NCBI GenBank assembly: GCA_038093515.1 | Contig: JBBPSI010000156.1 | Span: forward strand, 1-59,990 | Source of the DNA: Butyriboletus loyo | Lineage: Eukaryota; Basidiomycota; Agaricomycetes; Boletales; Boletaceae | Length of the DNA: 59,990 nucleotides | Direction of reading: 5' to 3' | Shown: positions 20,689 through 32,457 of the stretch, one piece after another | How the letters are laid out: every line of letters starts with the position of its first letter | Position numbering within the stretch: the first letter of the stretch is position 1 | Program-made: the position numbers and the translations under genes | The notes under the pieces: generated by a model | Database searches by the model: none | Told to the model about the DNA's origin: nothing | Seen by the model: the letters and a program-made list of their open reading frames with translations, nothing else

Positions 20689-23074
20689 TCAGCCAGACGA
20701 ACGAGGGGTATTGCCAGTGCTGGCATTGGCTATACTCGCGGCGTCCTTTTCAGGGGACGTAACTTTGCTGCATAATCTACTGCGTTTGCGGAGAGAGGGA
20801 CCATAAAAGAACAATACCTGACAGATCGATTGAGTGGAGGAGCAAAAGCCAAGAGAGGATAGCTTACGAAAGGGATGGGAACGATGAGCAGTGCTATGCC
20901 TGCGAATAACGTGTTGGCCCATTTGTACGTGAGATCCGTGAACATATCAGTTGCGAACAGCGGCAAAGCAAAACTACCCATGTTGCCTGCAAGTACCATT
21001 CCCAAAGTCAGCACTCGATCATCCGTATGATAGATGCTTGACGTACGGCACAGGCTCTGCCCAGCCAGAGCAGAAGACGCATACGTGCCATAGCTACCGG
21101 ACGAATCAGACAACTCTGTCAAATTATACTGGTATCACAACCTTACCAGTCGGCCAAATACAAGAAGACGATCAAGTAAGCAACAAATGCACCAAACATG
21201 AAGATCTGCACACCAACAAATCAGGATTGTTTCCACATGGGTATAGAAAATACACTTGCCGTCAATGCAATAACCGACCAGACCCAGTGAATCTGTTGCG
21301 AGGCAGTCCATGCAAACATGATCATCGCCAATGGAAACAAAACTGCGATAAGACATGCAAGGTATAATCTAGCTTCCGGACCCCTGCGGGCAACATTTTG
21401 TCTGAAATTCACGTCTGAGAACCACCCTATATGTACGGACAGTCTTCCTCACCTGTATAATTTATCTTGATACACGTTCGCACCCAGCCCGATGAAAGCA
21501 CCAATGCTAAAATGCATATTGAGAAATCGTAGGCAGAGGAATGATAACAATCACTTACACGATGGTGGCGTATACCATTCCGCTCTGGCCAGCATTAAAT
21601 CCGTATAGTGACTTGAAAAGAGGCGAAACAGAACTAGGATACCATAAGCTTCGGAACGACATAGACTAGATAGAATCTTACCTGATCAAACAGTACAGAA
21701 CGCCCCATACGAAGAACACCCATAGCTGCAAGAGTAGTACCATTAGATAGTTGATGCGTGCGGACACGCTGATCGCCTCTTACACTGATGCTCGTTGCAA
21801 TAGGTTCGGTGAGAAGAACCTCTATAGACACCTGTGAGACGTGATGTTATTGTCGAGATTTGAGCACTCACTCATTGGCCGGGTGCAAGATGTCCAAACA
21901 AGTTCGCGCAACGCTGGTTGTATTTTCTCCACTCGTGCATAATACCTTGAATCCCCTGTCTCCTTTCTCACTTTCTGTGCGAGGCGCCGCAGGATGATGG
22001 TTTGACGTGTCTCCTTCATTGTGAACATAGCGATCACAAAATACACCCCGCTGAATCTGGAGAGACATTTTCATGAGAGGACAAGATCAAGAGTGGTAAT
22101 GAAGTGACTAACATTGCGTGAAGCCATTGAATCCACCTCCATTGAAGATGTGGGTTATGTTCGACCCACCCGGATATCATTGGTCCTAACCCTGTGGAAC
22201 ACATGTTCACAAGGGCAAAGAGTGACATCGGAAGACCGCGCCTGATAACATCAAGCTGTACATCAACCCTCGGACGTCGTAGAAGCAAAAAAAAAAACCC
22301 ACTCGGCTGGTTCCCAGATATCTGCAATGGAACCACCTACCAAAGTACCACCGGTGGAGGCAAACGCACCACCGAAGGCACGCGCGACGATGACTACCTG
22401 AATTGAATTTGACCTGGAACTCGTTGAGTTTATGTGTTCCTCGAAAGATACAAGAACGAACATTGCGGCAAGCACATAGCATAAGACCGAAGCAAAAGCA
22501 GAGATGAGGTATATTGGTTTTCTCCCAACCTCTTCGCTGAATGCTGTCGAGAAGAGCGGGACGAGTGCATATCCCAGTGCATAGACGCAAAGCGCCAGCG
22601 TGGCCTGGAATTGAGTACAGTTTAGATCACGCGTCATGGATTCAGTGCCCATTGCAAAGGACGATGAAGCGGTGGCTGGAAAATAAAGTTAACAACGCCC
22701 GCAAGACATCATGAATGCGCAAGTACATGTAACACCGGTGAAACCGCAAACAACAAGGGTAATGCACCACTTCTTGAAGCGAGAGTAGGTGACGGGGTTA
22801 CGTGGATCGTTGTCCTTGAACTCGACCTGAACGTGCAAGTGAGTATGCAAACATGGCCGACGAGACCAGGATGACGAACACAAAATAGATCAGTCTGGAG
22901 CGAGGTTGAAGATGACCCAAATAGCGAGAACGCAGATTTTTCAACGTCGGAGACGCTTTTGTGGAAGTTGGACTGACTAGCAGCGTCGTAGTCGACATGC
23001 GTAGCGGTTAAGGAGTGTTCTGAAGAGTTTGCACGGCTAGCGTGCTCGTCATCAGGGGTAGTTAGGGTAGACAT
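20689..23074 (-). CDS. MFS transporter, DHA1-like, copy A
   Basis: Multi-exon gene encoding roughly 550-600 residues with 12 expected membrane segments. It begins with a hydrophilic Ser/Thr-rich tail, then FKDNDPRNPVTYSRFKKW, the cytosolic lead-in typical of fungal DHA1 drug/polyamine proton antiporters. Family motifs are FSEEVGRKPIYLIS (motif A), VVIVARAFGGAFASTGGTLV (TM4), GGSIADIWEPAE, GPMISGWVEHNPHLQWRWIQW and FTMKETRQTIILRR. The second half holds GFNAGQSGMVYATIVIGAF, YADCYGTYASSALAGQS-like and NMGSFALPLFATDMF segments. The substrate is unknown. It is a close duplicate of the gene at 27318-29697 and a more distant paralogue of the one at 46079-48402. All joints checked keep frame, so it looks intact. 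The intron after EPAE contains a run of 11 T. Confidence 0.8.
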
Positions 23075-23519
23075 TTTACAACTCGAAAGGAGTGAATTGG
23101 CAGCTGGAACGAGGCGACAGTGGTACTTGAGTTTTTTATCGTCCCGATTTCCATACTTTGCTGTTCAGCGCCGAAGCTGTCCAACTTTCCGCAGCTCATT
23201 TACTGACGGCTAGTGGTGGAGCTGTGTTACGTAGTTTGCGCAAGGATGAAATGTGATTGAGTGACATCACAAGGGAATGAACCAGAAACTGGGCTCTTCG
23301 TAAGAATGCCGCAAATTGAACGTAAGAGTATCCCCTTTTCTCATGTAAATGGGATTAGTAGTATTTAGTTGGAAAGTGACAACAAAAATAGACGGTGTAG
23401 GTATCATACATGGTCCCAGAGTGCGTAACAGGGATGCACATCTATGACTAGATCGAAGGGTACTAAAGGACGAAGCTGGTAAGTGATTGAACCTCCGGCG
23501 CCGGATCAACTTACCCAGA
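23075..23519. other. Intergenic region, part of duplicated block A
   Basis: No gene. It matches the sequence upstream of MFS copy B (29698-29905) and then 31715-31870, showing that block B carries an extra 1.8 kb here. Confidence 0.5.
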
Positions 23520-24068
23520 TTAACTATCAGAGACTTCTACAACCCCGTCTGCATCTAGAGTTCCTCTTTGAACATGTTCGCCTCGTACACGAAGAATCTC
23601 CTCTACATTCCTCAGCCGGCCATCTTCGGTATCATCCTTGAACCAGCCGAGATTATCCGCAATCAAATGCCTGCTCATACAAGTGCAGGGTGAGCGTGGA
23701 CCAGGAAGCAACAAACTAACGTTCCCGCACCGGTTCTTGCAACTTGAACATTGAACAAGTACGATTCCACGCTCGTATGCCCGTTTGGTGAACGTGTGTG
23801 CCGAACGATGGTTACACCCGTCGGCTGTACATGTGAATACGATGGCAAGTCGGGGCTCTGGAGGGTCAGACTGGATTTGATCCGGAGCCCCCGGCGTGAG
23901 CGGTGATTTTGGTTGTTCACCCTGTGCCTTTGCAAAACTTACAGCAGAGGTGCTTTTGCGAAAAGTTCCCAGCCGCTGTTGCAATTCCAACGGATACGAG
24001 GGCCTTGAGAGTGTTCTGGCTGAGCGCCATGCCGGACGGAGACCACCAACGAGTCTCGATGGTAACAT
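23520..24068 (-). CDS. DNL-type zinc finger protein (Zim17/Tim15/Hep1-like)
   Basis: This family keeps the mitochondrial Hsp70 soluble and supports import and folding in the matrix. The protein starts with a basic, Arg/Ser-rich presequence-like region (MLPSRLVGGLRPAWRSARTL). The finger has FTCTADGC (C-x4-C), HTFTKRAYERGIVLVQC and CSSCKNR (C-x2-C), followed by HLIADNLGWFKD, the DNL-type signature. A 60-base intron interrupts it after AAGAACCG and ends at GAGCAG. It has no stop and a length divisible by three, so an unspliced reading also stays open. The spliced product is about 162 residues. A broken second copy lies at 31870-32270 in the duplicated block, so this is probably the only working copy here. 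Confidence 0.8.
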   Translation of the reverse strand: MLPSRLVGGLRPAWRSARTLSRPSYPLELQQRLGTFRKSTSAVSFAKAQGEQPKSPLTPGAPDQIQSDPPEPRLAIVFTCTADGCNHRSAHTFTKRAYERGIVLVQCSSCKNRCGNVSLLLPGPRSPCTCMSRHLIADNLGWFKDDTEDGRLRNVEEILRVRGEHVQRGTLDADGVVEVSDS

Positions 24069-24197
24069 TGTTCACTGGTGGGGGTCTGGCAGTTTGTTCG
24101 GCATCACCGCCGAGAAAAATACTATCTCCGCGAAGCTCGGAGTATGAATACCGGAGCGCGCTTGCATTCATATACCGTCGACCGCGACGACAACGAC

Positions 24198-24640
24198 GAC
24201 CAGAACAGAACGATGAACAAAGGCTGACAGGCTTGCAAAGTATAATCATATTCGAGATGGTAGGGCTAGGAAGTAGACGGTGTCTACATAACGTACCGTG
24301 CTTGATCGTGTCTTGACGCATCACTCAGCACGAAGAGGATGTCGCGTTGCACGACGAGGTCACCGATGAACAGTACAGAAGCATCGTCAAGGGTAGGCTT
24401 CAGATGGACCGCCTCGTCGTGGACGATGGAGTATATGAACAACGGTATGGACGATTGGACGGGTCAGGACGATACAGACGACCGGTATTACACGTGGCGA
24501 ATGAGCGTATGGTTCTCAACAGCCTTCTCGTCAAGTGTTCAGTCGCTCGCGTATGATGGTCCGTTCTGATCGTCTCCCCACTCACGTTATGCGAAGCAGA
24601 CGCCGATGTTTTAGTGGGTTGCGACTTTGGCTCACGCTGG
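24198..24640 (+). pseudogene. DNA polymerase alpha catalytic subunit fragment (block A)
   Basis: The sequence follows the 5' end of the polymerase gene at 32458: [24 protein letters not shown] and [17 protein letters not shown] segments correspond to [20 protein letters not shown] and [13 protein letters not shown]. It then jumps at about 24480 to sequence equivalent to about 34570 (ATGAGCGTATGGTTCTCAAC and onward, to DADVLVGCDF, compare [10 protein letters not shown]). About 1.8 kb of the gene is thus missing. The start ATG is also lost (ACCAG where the intact gene has ACCATG). Homology stops near 24640. It is a dead duplicate created with the neighbouring MFS and zinc-finger copies. Confidence 0.75.
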
Positions 24641-27150
24641 TGAGTAACACGGTCGTTGGTTCCGGTGTCCAGGGTCACAAGCCAAAACCGAACCGATCAA
24701 AGAACCACATGTTTGGTGGAGCCGGTAAGCCCAGAAACCCGCGTGTATTCGTTCTCCCCTCCCCGAGCTAAAGGTTTCCCGTCGCTTACCCATATATGCT
24801 TCAGCCCAGCCACGGCAGTTTGTCCCTTGGTCGCATCAATGGCATAGGTGCGGTATTTCTACGGGAACATTCGTTCTCTCACATGCTTCGATCCTCCAAC
24901 TATTGCCGTCTTGTCCGTTGTTGCATCAATGGCATAGATGCGGTATTTTTTGTTTTATTTCAATCATCGATACACTCGTCATGTGCTGCACCACACATGC
25001 CGTAGTAATTGGTCCCCGGCGAAGAACTTCATACACACCTGTGCGAATAGAGTATAATACAGTCGACTTTCTCCTAACGCACACCTCTCGGGACGGCCCC
25101 CAAGGCATTAGTTACTAGGGATCCCTAGTATGGGTTAGTTGCCCCACTTGACTATAGTAAATCACCCGCAAGAGCTATAGTATAGAGCTACCGGTATGGG
25201 TTGTGGACACAAAATCCCTGCAGACCGACCGGGAAATCAAAAAAATGTATGTGCTCTCAGGGAGTATGGGTTATACCTGGCATGCGTTGGGAGGAAGTCG
25301 ACTGTACTTGTATCCATACTTGTATACAATTCAGAACGAAATGTTTTCGGGTATACTAAACACTGGCACTCGCGTCGTCTACTCGCATGTCGCTACCATA
25401 TTTTTGCCAGTATCCATCCATTTCCGTGTGACGCGCATTCCGCAATCGCCGAACTGAGAATCGGCTGTATCGCCCGATGACTCGGAGTATCGAAATGACC
25501 TCGGATCATGACTGGTAGTTATATTAAGCACTGGCTTCTGAATGAATATTTAGCATAGACTCGAAAATCTATGTCTCTGGTTAATTCCCGACGTGAAACT
25601 CCATTAGCCTTGGGAGCTTGCTATTTATGGCTGTCCAAAAACATCATGTTCCCAGACGCGGACTCAGCCAACTCCCCAAAAAAATTCGGAGCATCTAGAA
25701 ATAGAACGTGAATTCTCGGCGGCGGCCTACGTACTTACGCGACCAGTGCCCGTCGTGTGCGAACGAGTCTGAGGGGATAAATGTTAGGGCTACATGGTGC
25801 ACTGGCACATTGGGTTCATCATTCTCAATGGCTGGCACATTCGTGTAATTCCGATAGGAGCACGGCGATGTATGAAACAAATACAGCCGGATGTCGAGCA
25901 CGATGACAAAGTCCTTTACATTACTTTACCATCAAGATATTCGTACTTTTCTGTCCAGTGTCGAAGCTGAGAGATCTTTCTAGGGTTGTTCAATTAAAGA
26001 GCGTTGTGGCCGTTGTTACTACATAATCGACTGGTTCCAGTGTCCGGGGCCACAAGTCACAACCGAAGCGATCGAAGAGCTGCGTGTCTGGTAGAACCAT
26101 GAGCCGGGAAGCCACATATGCCATTCTCTCACTTTCGTCCAGGTATGGCGTTTGGTCCTCGACATGCTGCGACCCTCCAGCCGCAGAACATCCCCAGCTT
26201 GGCTGTTGCCGCATCAATGACATAGATGTAGTATTCTTGCTCCATTTTATCATCAATACACCTGTCATGTGCTGTGTCGCACGGAGTCCTGTATTGGCTC
26301 CCGGTGAAGAACTTCATGCATACCTTCACGAATAGAGTATAATACAGTCGACTCCCTCCTAACGCACACCTCTCGTGACGGTCCTTAAGGTATAGATTAT
26401 GTAGCATCCGGAGGTCCGAGGTCCTGACAAATTTTGTTAGCACTTCAAGTTTAGTCGTACATACCATTTGTATCCCTTCGATCGGCCCGGCAGCCATTCT
26501 TGGACGCCGTCAATTGCATCCCGAGTGACCGGTTCTTGGTTAACTTCCCAATCGCGTTGTCTGCTCGAATGTCGCTACCCTATTTTTGCCAATATCCATC
26601 CATTTCCGTGTGACGCGCATGCCGCAATCGAAGATAATCGGCTGTATCACTCGATGACTCGGAATATCGAGAACCATCGCCACAAAGCGTCATGTCTGGG
26701 AGTTAAATTAAGCACTGACTTCGGAATGAATATCTAGCATAAACTCGACAATATTACATGTCTCTGGTTAATTCCGACTGCTGTGGAACTTCACACAACT
26801 TGAATTTCGGGAGCTTGTTATTTATAGCTCTGGGAAAATAAAAAAAGGATGATTCAAACTTGGGACCAGCGTCACTAATAAACCACTAAATTCGGAGCCC
26901 ATCTGGAAATAGAACGTGATTTTTCGGCGGCAGCCTGCACATGCAACAAGTACGCGTTGCTTCGTTTGCGAATGACTCTAACGGATTGCGTCTTAGGGCC
27001 ACATCACGATGCAGATGGGATTCGTTATTCTCAATGGCTGGCGAATTCGTGTAATTCATACAGGACAGCGATCTATAAAACGAATACAATCTGGTTGTCA
27101 AACACGCCGACAAATCCTTTATGTACACTACTCTTATTTGTGTATCTACA
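24641..27150. repeat. Two diverged tandem copies of a ~1.2 kb sequence
   Basis: The stretches 24641-25960 and 26010-27150 match each other at several blocks in the same order: GTGTCCAGGGTCACAAG / GTGTCCGGGGCCACAAG; GAATAGAGTATAATACAGTC (in both); CATCCATTTCCGTGTGACGC (in both); and AATAGAACGTGA near the end. On the minus strand the second copy has an open 92-codon piece (25990-26268) and an overlapping 122-codon piece (26129-26497), neither of a family I recognise. This is probably a decayed, duplicated gene of unknown type, acting as the spacer between duplicated blocks A and B. Confidence 0.5.
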
Positions 27151-27317
27151 ACCGTGTTACATTCCTCGACGGAGAAAATTGGGTTTCGGTCATATCTAAC
27201 CTCGGGTCCGTACGAGGCAAGTCCGAGGCTCTAGTTTTTGTTTTGAATGGTCTACGGCCGGGCATTATGATTTGCCGATCACGGGACTGGTAGCTGAAAG
27301 TAAGGGAACCAAACGGA

Positions 27318-29697
27318 TCAGCCAGACGAATGAGGGGAATTGACGTTGCTGGCATCGGGCTTGTCCGCAGGGTCCTTTTCAGAGGACGTGACTTCGCTGC
27401 ACAATCTACTGCGTTTGCGGAGAGAGGGACCATAAAAGAACAATACCTGACAGATTGATTGAGTGGAGGAGTAAAAGCCAAGAGAGCATAGCTTACGAAA
27501 GGGATGGGAACGATGAGTAGTGCTATGCCTGCGAATAACGTGTTGGTCCATTTGTACGTGAGATCCGTGAACATATCAGTTGCGAACAGCGGCAAAGCAA
27601 AACTACCCATGTTGCCTGCAAGTACCATCCAGGGTCAGCTCTCAATCATCCGCATGGTAAATACTTGACGTACGGCACAGGCTCTGCCCAGCCAGAGCAG
27701 AAGACGCATACGTGCCATAGCTACCGGACGAATCAGGCAACTCGGTCAAATTATACTGATATCACAACCTTACCAGTCGGCCAAATACAAGAAGACGATC
27801 AAGTAAGCAACAAATGCACCAAACATGAAGATCTGCACACCAACAAATCAGGATTGTTTCCACATGGGTATAGAAAATACACTTGCCGTCAATGCAATAA
27901 CCGACCAGACCCAGTGAATCTGTTGCGAGGCGGTCCATGCAAACATGATCATCGCCAATGGAAACAAAACTGCGATAAGACATGCAAGGTATAATCTAGC
28001 TTCCGGACCCCTGCGGGCAACATTTTGTCTGAAATTCACGTCTGAGAACCACCCTATATGTACGGACAGTCTTCCTCACCTGTATAATTTATCTTGATAC
28101 ACGTTCGCACCCAGCCCGATGAAAGCACCAATGCTAAAATATATATTTGAGAAATCGAGGCAGAGGAATGATAACAATCACTTACACGATGGTGGCGTAT
28201 ACCATTCCGCTCTGGCCAGCATTAAATCCATATAGTGACTTGAAAAGAGGCGAAACAGAACTAGGATACCATAAGCTTCGGAACGACATAGACTAGATAG
28301 AATCTTACCTGATCAAACAGTACAGAACGCCCCATACGAAGAACACCCATAGCTGCAAGAGTAGTACCATTAGATAGTTGATGCGTGCGGACACGCTGAT
28401 CGCCTCTTACACTGATGCTCGTTGCAATAGGTTCGGTGAGCAGAACCTCTATAGACACCTGTGAGACGTGATGCTATTGTCGAGATTTGAGCACTCACTC
28501 ATTGGCCGGGTGCAAGATGTCCAAACAAGTTCGCGCAACGCTGGTTGTATTTTCTCCACTCGTGCATAATACCTTGAATCCCCTGTCTCCTTTCTCATTT
28601 TTTGTGCGAGGCGCCGCAGGATGATGGGTTGACGTGTCTCCTCCATTGTGAACATGGCGATCACGAAATACACCCCGCTGAATCTGGAGAGATATTTTCA
28701 TGAGAGGACAAGATCAAGAGTGGTAATGAAGTGACTGACATTGCGTGAAGCCATTGAATCCACCTCCATCGAAGATGTGGGTTATGTTCGACCCACCCGG
28801 ATATCATCGGTCCTAACCCTGTGGAACACATGTTTACAAGGGCAAAGAGTGACATCGGAAGACCGCGCCTGATAACATCAAACTGTGCGTCAACACTTGG
28901 ACATCGTAGAAACAAAAGAAAAACACTCACTCGGCCGGTTCCCAGATATCGGCAATGGAACCACCTACCAAAGTGCCACCGGTGGAGGCAAACGCACCAC
29001 CGAAGGCACGCGCGACGATGACTACCTGAATTGAATTTGACCTGGAACTCGTTGAGTTTATGTGTTCCTCGAAAGATACAAGAACGAACATTGCGGCAAG
29101 CACATAGCATAAGACCGAAGCAAAAGCAGAGATGAGGTATATTGGTTTTCTCCCAACCTCTTCGCTGAATGCTGTCGAGAAGAGCGGGACGAGTGCATAT
29201 CCCAGTGCATAGACGCAAAGCGCCAGCGTGGCCTGGAATTGAGTACAGTTTAGATCGCGCATCATGGATTTAGCCCCGGTCGCAAAGGACGATGAAGCGG
29301 TGGCTGGAAAAATAAGGTTAACAGTGCCTGCAATACACCATAAATGCGCAAGTACATGTAACACCAGTGAAACCGCAAACAACAAGGGTAATGCACCACT
29401 TCTTGAAGCGAGAGTAGGTGACGGGGTTACGTGGATCGTTGTCCTTGAACTCGACCTGAACGTACAAGTGAGTGTGCAAACATGGCCGACGAGATCGGGA
29501 TGACGGACACAAAACGGATCAGTCTGGAGCGATGTTGAACATGACCTTGGCACAGACAACGCTGATTTTTCGACGTCGGGGGGGCTTTCGCAGACGTTGG
29601 GTTGACTAGCAGTGTCGCAGTCGGAATGTGTTATGGAGTGGTCTGAAGAGTTTGCACGGCTAGCGTGCTTCTCGTCAGGGGTGGGTAGGGTAGACAT
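27318..29697 (-). CDS. MFS transporter, DHA1-like, copy B
   Basis: Near-copy of the transporter at 20689-23074 with the same exon order and motifs: FKDNDPRNPVTYSRFKKW, FSEEVGRKPIYLIS, VVIVARAFGGAFASTGGTLV, GGSIADIWEPAE, FTMEETRQPIILRR, NMGSFALPLFATDMF. The differences lie mostly in the N-terminal tail (SITHSDCDTASQPN, where copy A reads SLTATHVDYDAASQSN) and in the C-terminal tail. Splice signals remain consistent; the intron after EPAE begins GTGAGTG here. No stop or shift noticed, so both duplicates could be functional. The substrate is unknown; DHA1 proteins export drugs, polyamines or other small molecules. Confidence 0.8.
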
Positions 29698-30344
29698 TCT
29701 ACAGTTCGAAAGGAGTGAACTGGAAGCTGGAATTCGGAGGCCACAGTGGTCCTTGAGCTTTTAATCATCTCGATTTTCATACTTTGCCGTCCAAAGAAAA
29801 GGCTGTGACTCAAACTTTCCTGAGCGCATTTACCGACGGCCCGTCGTGGAGCTGTGTTACGTGTGGTTTGTGCAAGGCTGAAATGTGATTGACTAACACT
29901 CCAAGGTCCTAATCCTGTTCGGATTCGGATCCATGATCTGATCGAACAACGCGTCAGAATTCGTTTTCCCATTTTAGTAAGACCTTTATTTAATTCCCCT
30001 TTTTGCTGAAAATCCTCCAACTCGGGAATTGCCGTGTTCGTCGGCTACTGGGGCTGGGGTCACAGACTTGTCAGTTATTTTTCGTGTGCGCTGCTACGTT
30101 ATCGTTGAGTAACACATACCTTCTACCATAAGATCTGCCCGCACTGCTGCGATAATGAGCCTATCAGTGACTTGTGCGAACGTGCGCGACTCTTCAGCCG
30201 CCCTACACGCATATCAGTAGATGGTGAGTAACAGTTCTCACTGCGTCACCGCCGAGAAACCTCGCTTTGACTGGAAGTGGAAAAGTACCGGGAAACTCAG
30301 CTTTTTCGCTGTAGGGTCGGCCAAAATATCAAGCAATTGCACGT

Positions 30345-30660
30345 GGAGCGCTACCCTCTTTGTGCCACTAGTATACTGGAGCTCCAAGCGTCTACTGTAT
30401 TAGGTATTTTAAACTCAGGCTAGGACTTGAAGGTTGAGGCCGAGTGGGGAGCTTAGCCTATGGAAATAATAATGAATTGCGTGGGGACCGCACTATACTT
30501 TTTGTATCACTAGTGTACTAGAACTACAAACGACTATTGAGATTTTATTTTATGCCCAAGCTAGGTTTTCAAACTTAGACGTGCTACACTTTTGCACGCT
30601 AGTGTACCAGAACTGACTGCTGTATTAGCCATTTCAAACTCAGGCTAGGACCTAATGTGT
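30345..30660. repeat. Imperfect tandem repeat, three units of about 80-130 bases
   Basis: Units share GCTAC-C(T)CTTT-TG...CACTAGT(A/G)TACT(G)GAAC...ACTG(T)ATTAG...TTCAAACTCAGGCTAGGA-like order. They are recognised at about 30350-30425, 30488-30560 and 30578-30655. No coding frame. Not identified as a known element. Confidence 0.45.
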
Positions 30661-31090
30661 TGCTGCGTGCCACCATTATAAGATCGCCATCCCGATTAGG
30701 ATGGATTTATTTGGCTAACTGCGCTTATTAAACGCAAGCGGAGTGCAACTTGTCTTCGAACATCACGGTGTTATGATTTACAGTAATAAATTTTTGTATA
30801 CTACATTTGCGTGTTTTTCATGGTGAACGTCGAAGCTAGGCGAGGGTAAAACGACGCACGCCCCTAACGACACTGACGACACGTATGACGCGCGCCGCGG
30901 GTGTACGCAGCCGCCGGCAGCTGCAGCTTAATGTAAAGCTCAGGTGTTAACACCTCGCTAGCTCCTTGATCGGAAAGCAGGGACTACTAGCTAAGGTAGA
31001 TAAAAAGGAGAGATGGCACTAGAGCAGAGAATGAAGACGCTCTGGTGAAAGGGGGAAAAGAGCTACCAAGAGAAGAAAAATGTAACCGAG

Positions 31091-31260
31091 CACGAATCCG
31101 CCGACAATACATTTCCCCGCTGGGGTCAAAAGAAGGACAAAGAGAAGGAAAATCCAGGCAAGCACGAATTCGCCGACGATACGTTCCCCTGCTCAGGTAA
31201 AAAGAAGGACAAGCCATGAGGAACATGCAACCGACACGGAGCACGAACTCGCCGATGGAG
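31091..31260. repeat. Tandem repeat with ~72-79 base period
   Basis: CACGAATCCGCCGACAATAC (31091), CACGAATTCGCCGACGATAC (31163) and CACGAACTCGCCGATGG (31242) begin successive units. The first two also share GGTCAAAAGAAGGACAA / GGTAAAAAGAAGGACAA. A minus-strand frame runs through it (30987-31496), repeating RRRIRACLDF / RRIRARLHFS, but this is most likely a by-product of the repeat. Confidence 0.5.
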
Positions 31261-31798
31261 TGGGGTGACTTATGTTCACTTGGTGGATTCTTAAATGTAT
31301 TTTCGTGTAGGTGGTTCATCGAGTTGCGCCATATGTGTGTCGATGGAAAGCCTTTGTACAATGATTGCAAAACGCATGTACTTGGTGTATTGTGCTCACA
31401 TGGACCGGTGCTATCGATGGCAGACTTTTTTTCTCGCCTTTTTTCGAATCCTATTGTTTTCACCCACCCCGCTACCGGTACCATTAATCTTGTCATTTAA
31501 ACAGCCGGGGAAAAATGAAAAAAATCCTCGACCGTCGCTCTCCCTCATACACAGTGACATAAGGCTAATAATTGCGCCGAGTACGACGTCAGCGTGCTAT
31601 TGTACAATGGCCACACGCTGGTTAGGCTATGACATGTGGGAGACCCTCCCACGGATGAACGCGTACTTGACTACGGGGTATCCATGGTTCTAATACTGCG
31701 GTTCGATCGTATTGCCGTTTCACATGTCAGTTGGATTACTAGCGTTTAGTTGAGGCATGGCAACAAAAAATTACAACGTAAGTGCCATGCATTTATGA

Positions 31799-32270
31799 CT
31801 AGATCGACTGAAGGGTACCGAGGGACAAAGTTGGTAAGTGATCAGACTTGCGGCACCGGACTGATTCACTGAGATAACCTGTCGGACTTATACAACTCCA
31901 TTTGCGACGTTCAACTCTAGACAACTTGCGTCTAGAGTTCCTCTTTGCCTCGGACACGAATAATCTCCTCAGCCGACCATCTTCGCTGTCATCCTTGTAC
32001 CAGCCGAGACTATCCGCAATTAGTCTCATGCCTATTCACACAAATGCAGGGTGAGCGTAACCCAGAAAGCAACAGACGAGTATTCTCGCACCGGTTCTTG
32101 CAACTTGGACACGTTTGGTGAACGTGCGTGCTGAACGATGGTTACGCCCGGTTGTAAGTACACGTGGGAACAATATGCAAGACCTGAGAGATCCGGGAGG
32201 TTAGACCGAATCTGATCTCAAGTCTCTGGCGTGAGCGGTGATTTCCGTTGTTCACGCTGTGCCTTCAAAT
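31799..32270 (-). pseudogene. Broken DNL-type zinc finger gene (block B)
   Basis: It aligns with the intact gene at 23520-24068: RLIADSLGWYKDDSEDGRLR matches HLIADNLGWFKDDTEDGRLR, and the intron with GGTGCGAGAAT and GAATAG is recognisable. Between ACCAAACG and CCAAGTTGCAAGAACCGG about 31 bases are missing. This shifts the frame and removes part of the finger, including the first cysteine of the second pair. The C-terminal part is also rearranged. It cannot make the protein. Confidence 0.7.
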
Positions 32271-32457
32271 CAGGAAAAACCTACCCCAATAATTCACTAG
32301 GATTCAGTAGCTGTAATATTGTACTTTCAGATCAGATGGTTTGTTCGGCATCAGTGCCGAGAAAGATCAAACGCTCCGCGAGTGTCGGAGTACGAATACC
32401 ACGCTTGTGGCGTCTCATATTCCTGCGTCGACCTCGACTGTGACGGCGGCGACGACC

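Larger units (their letters stand above)
29698..31798. other. Expanded intergenic region of block B with 1.8 kb of extra sequence
   Basis: The edges (to about 29905, and from about 31715) match the 445-base gap of block A. The 1.8 kb between has no counterpart there. It contains two imperfect tandem repeats (listed separately) and a perfect palindrome AGGTGTTAACACCT (30942-30955), but no supported gene. Whether it was inserted here or lost from block A is open. Confidence 0.5.

Noticed and set aside
30987..31496. 169-codon minus-strand frame
   Set aside because: It mostly translates the tandem repeat at 31091-31260 and has no recognisable domain.
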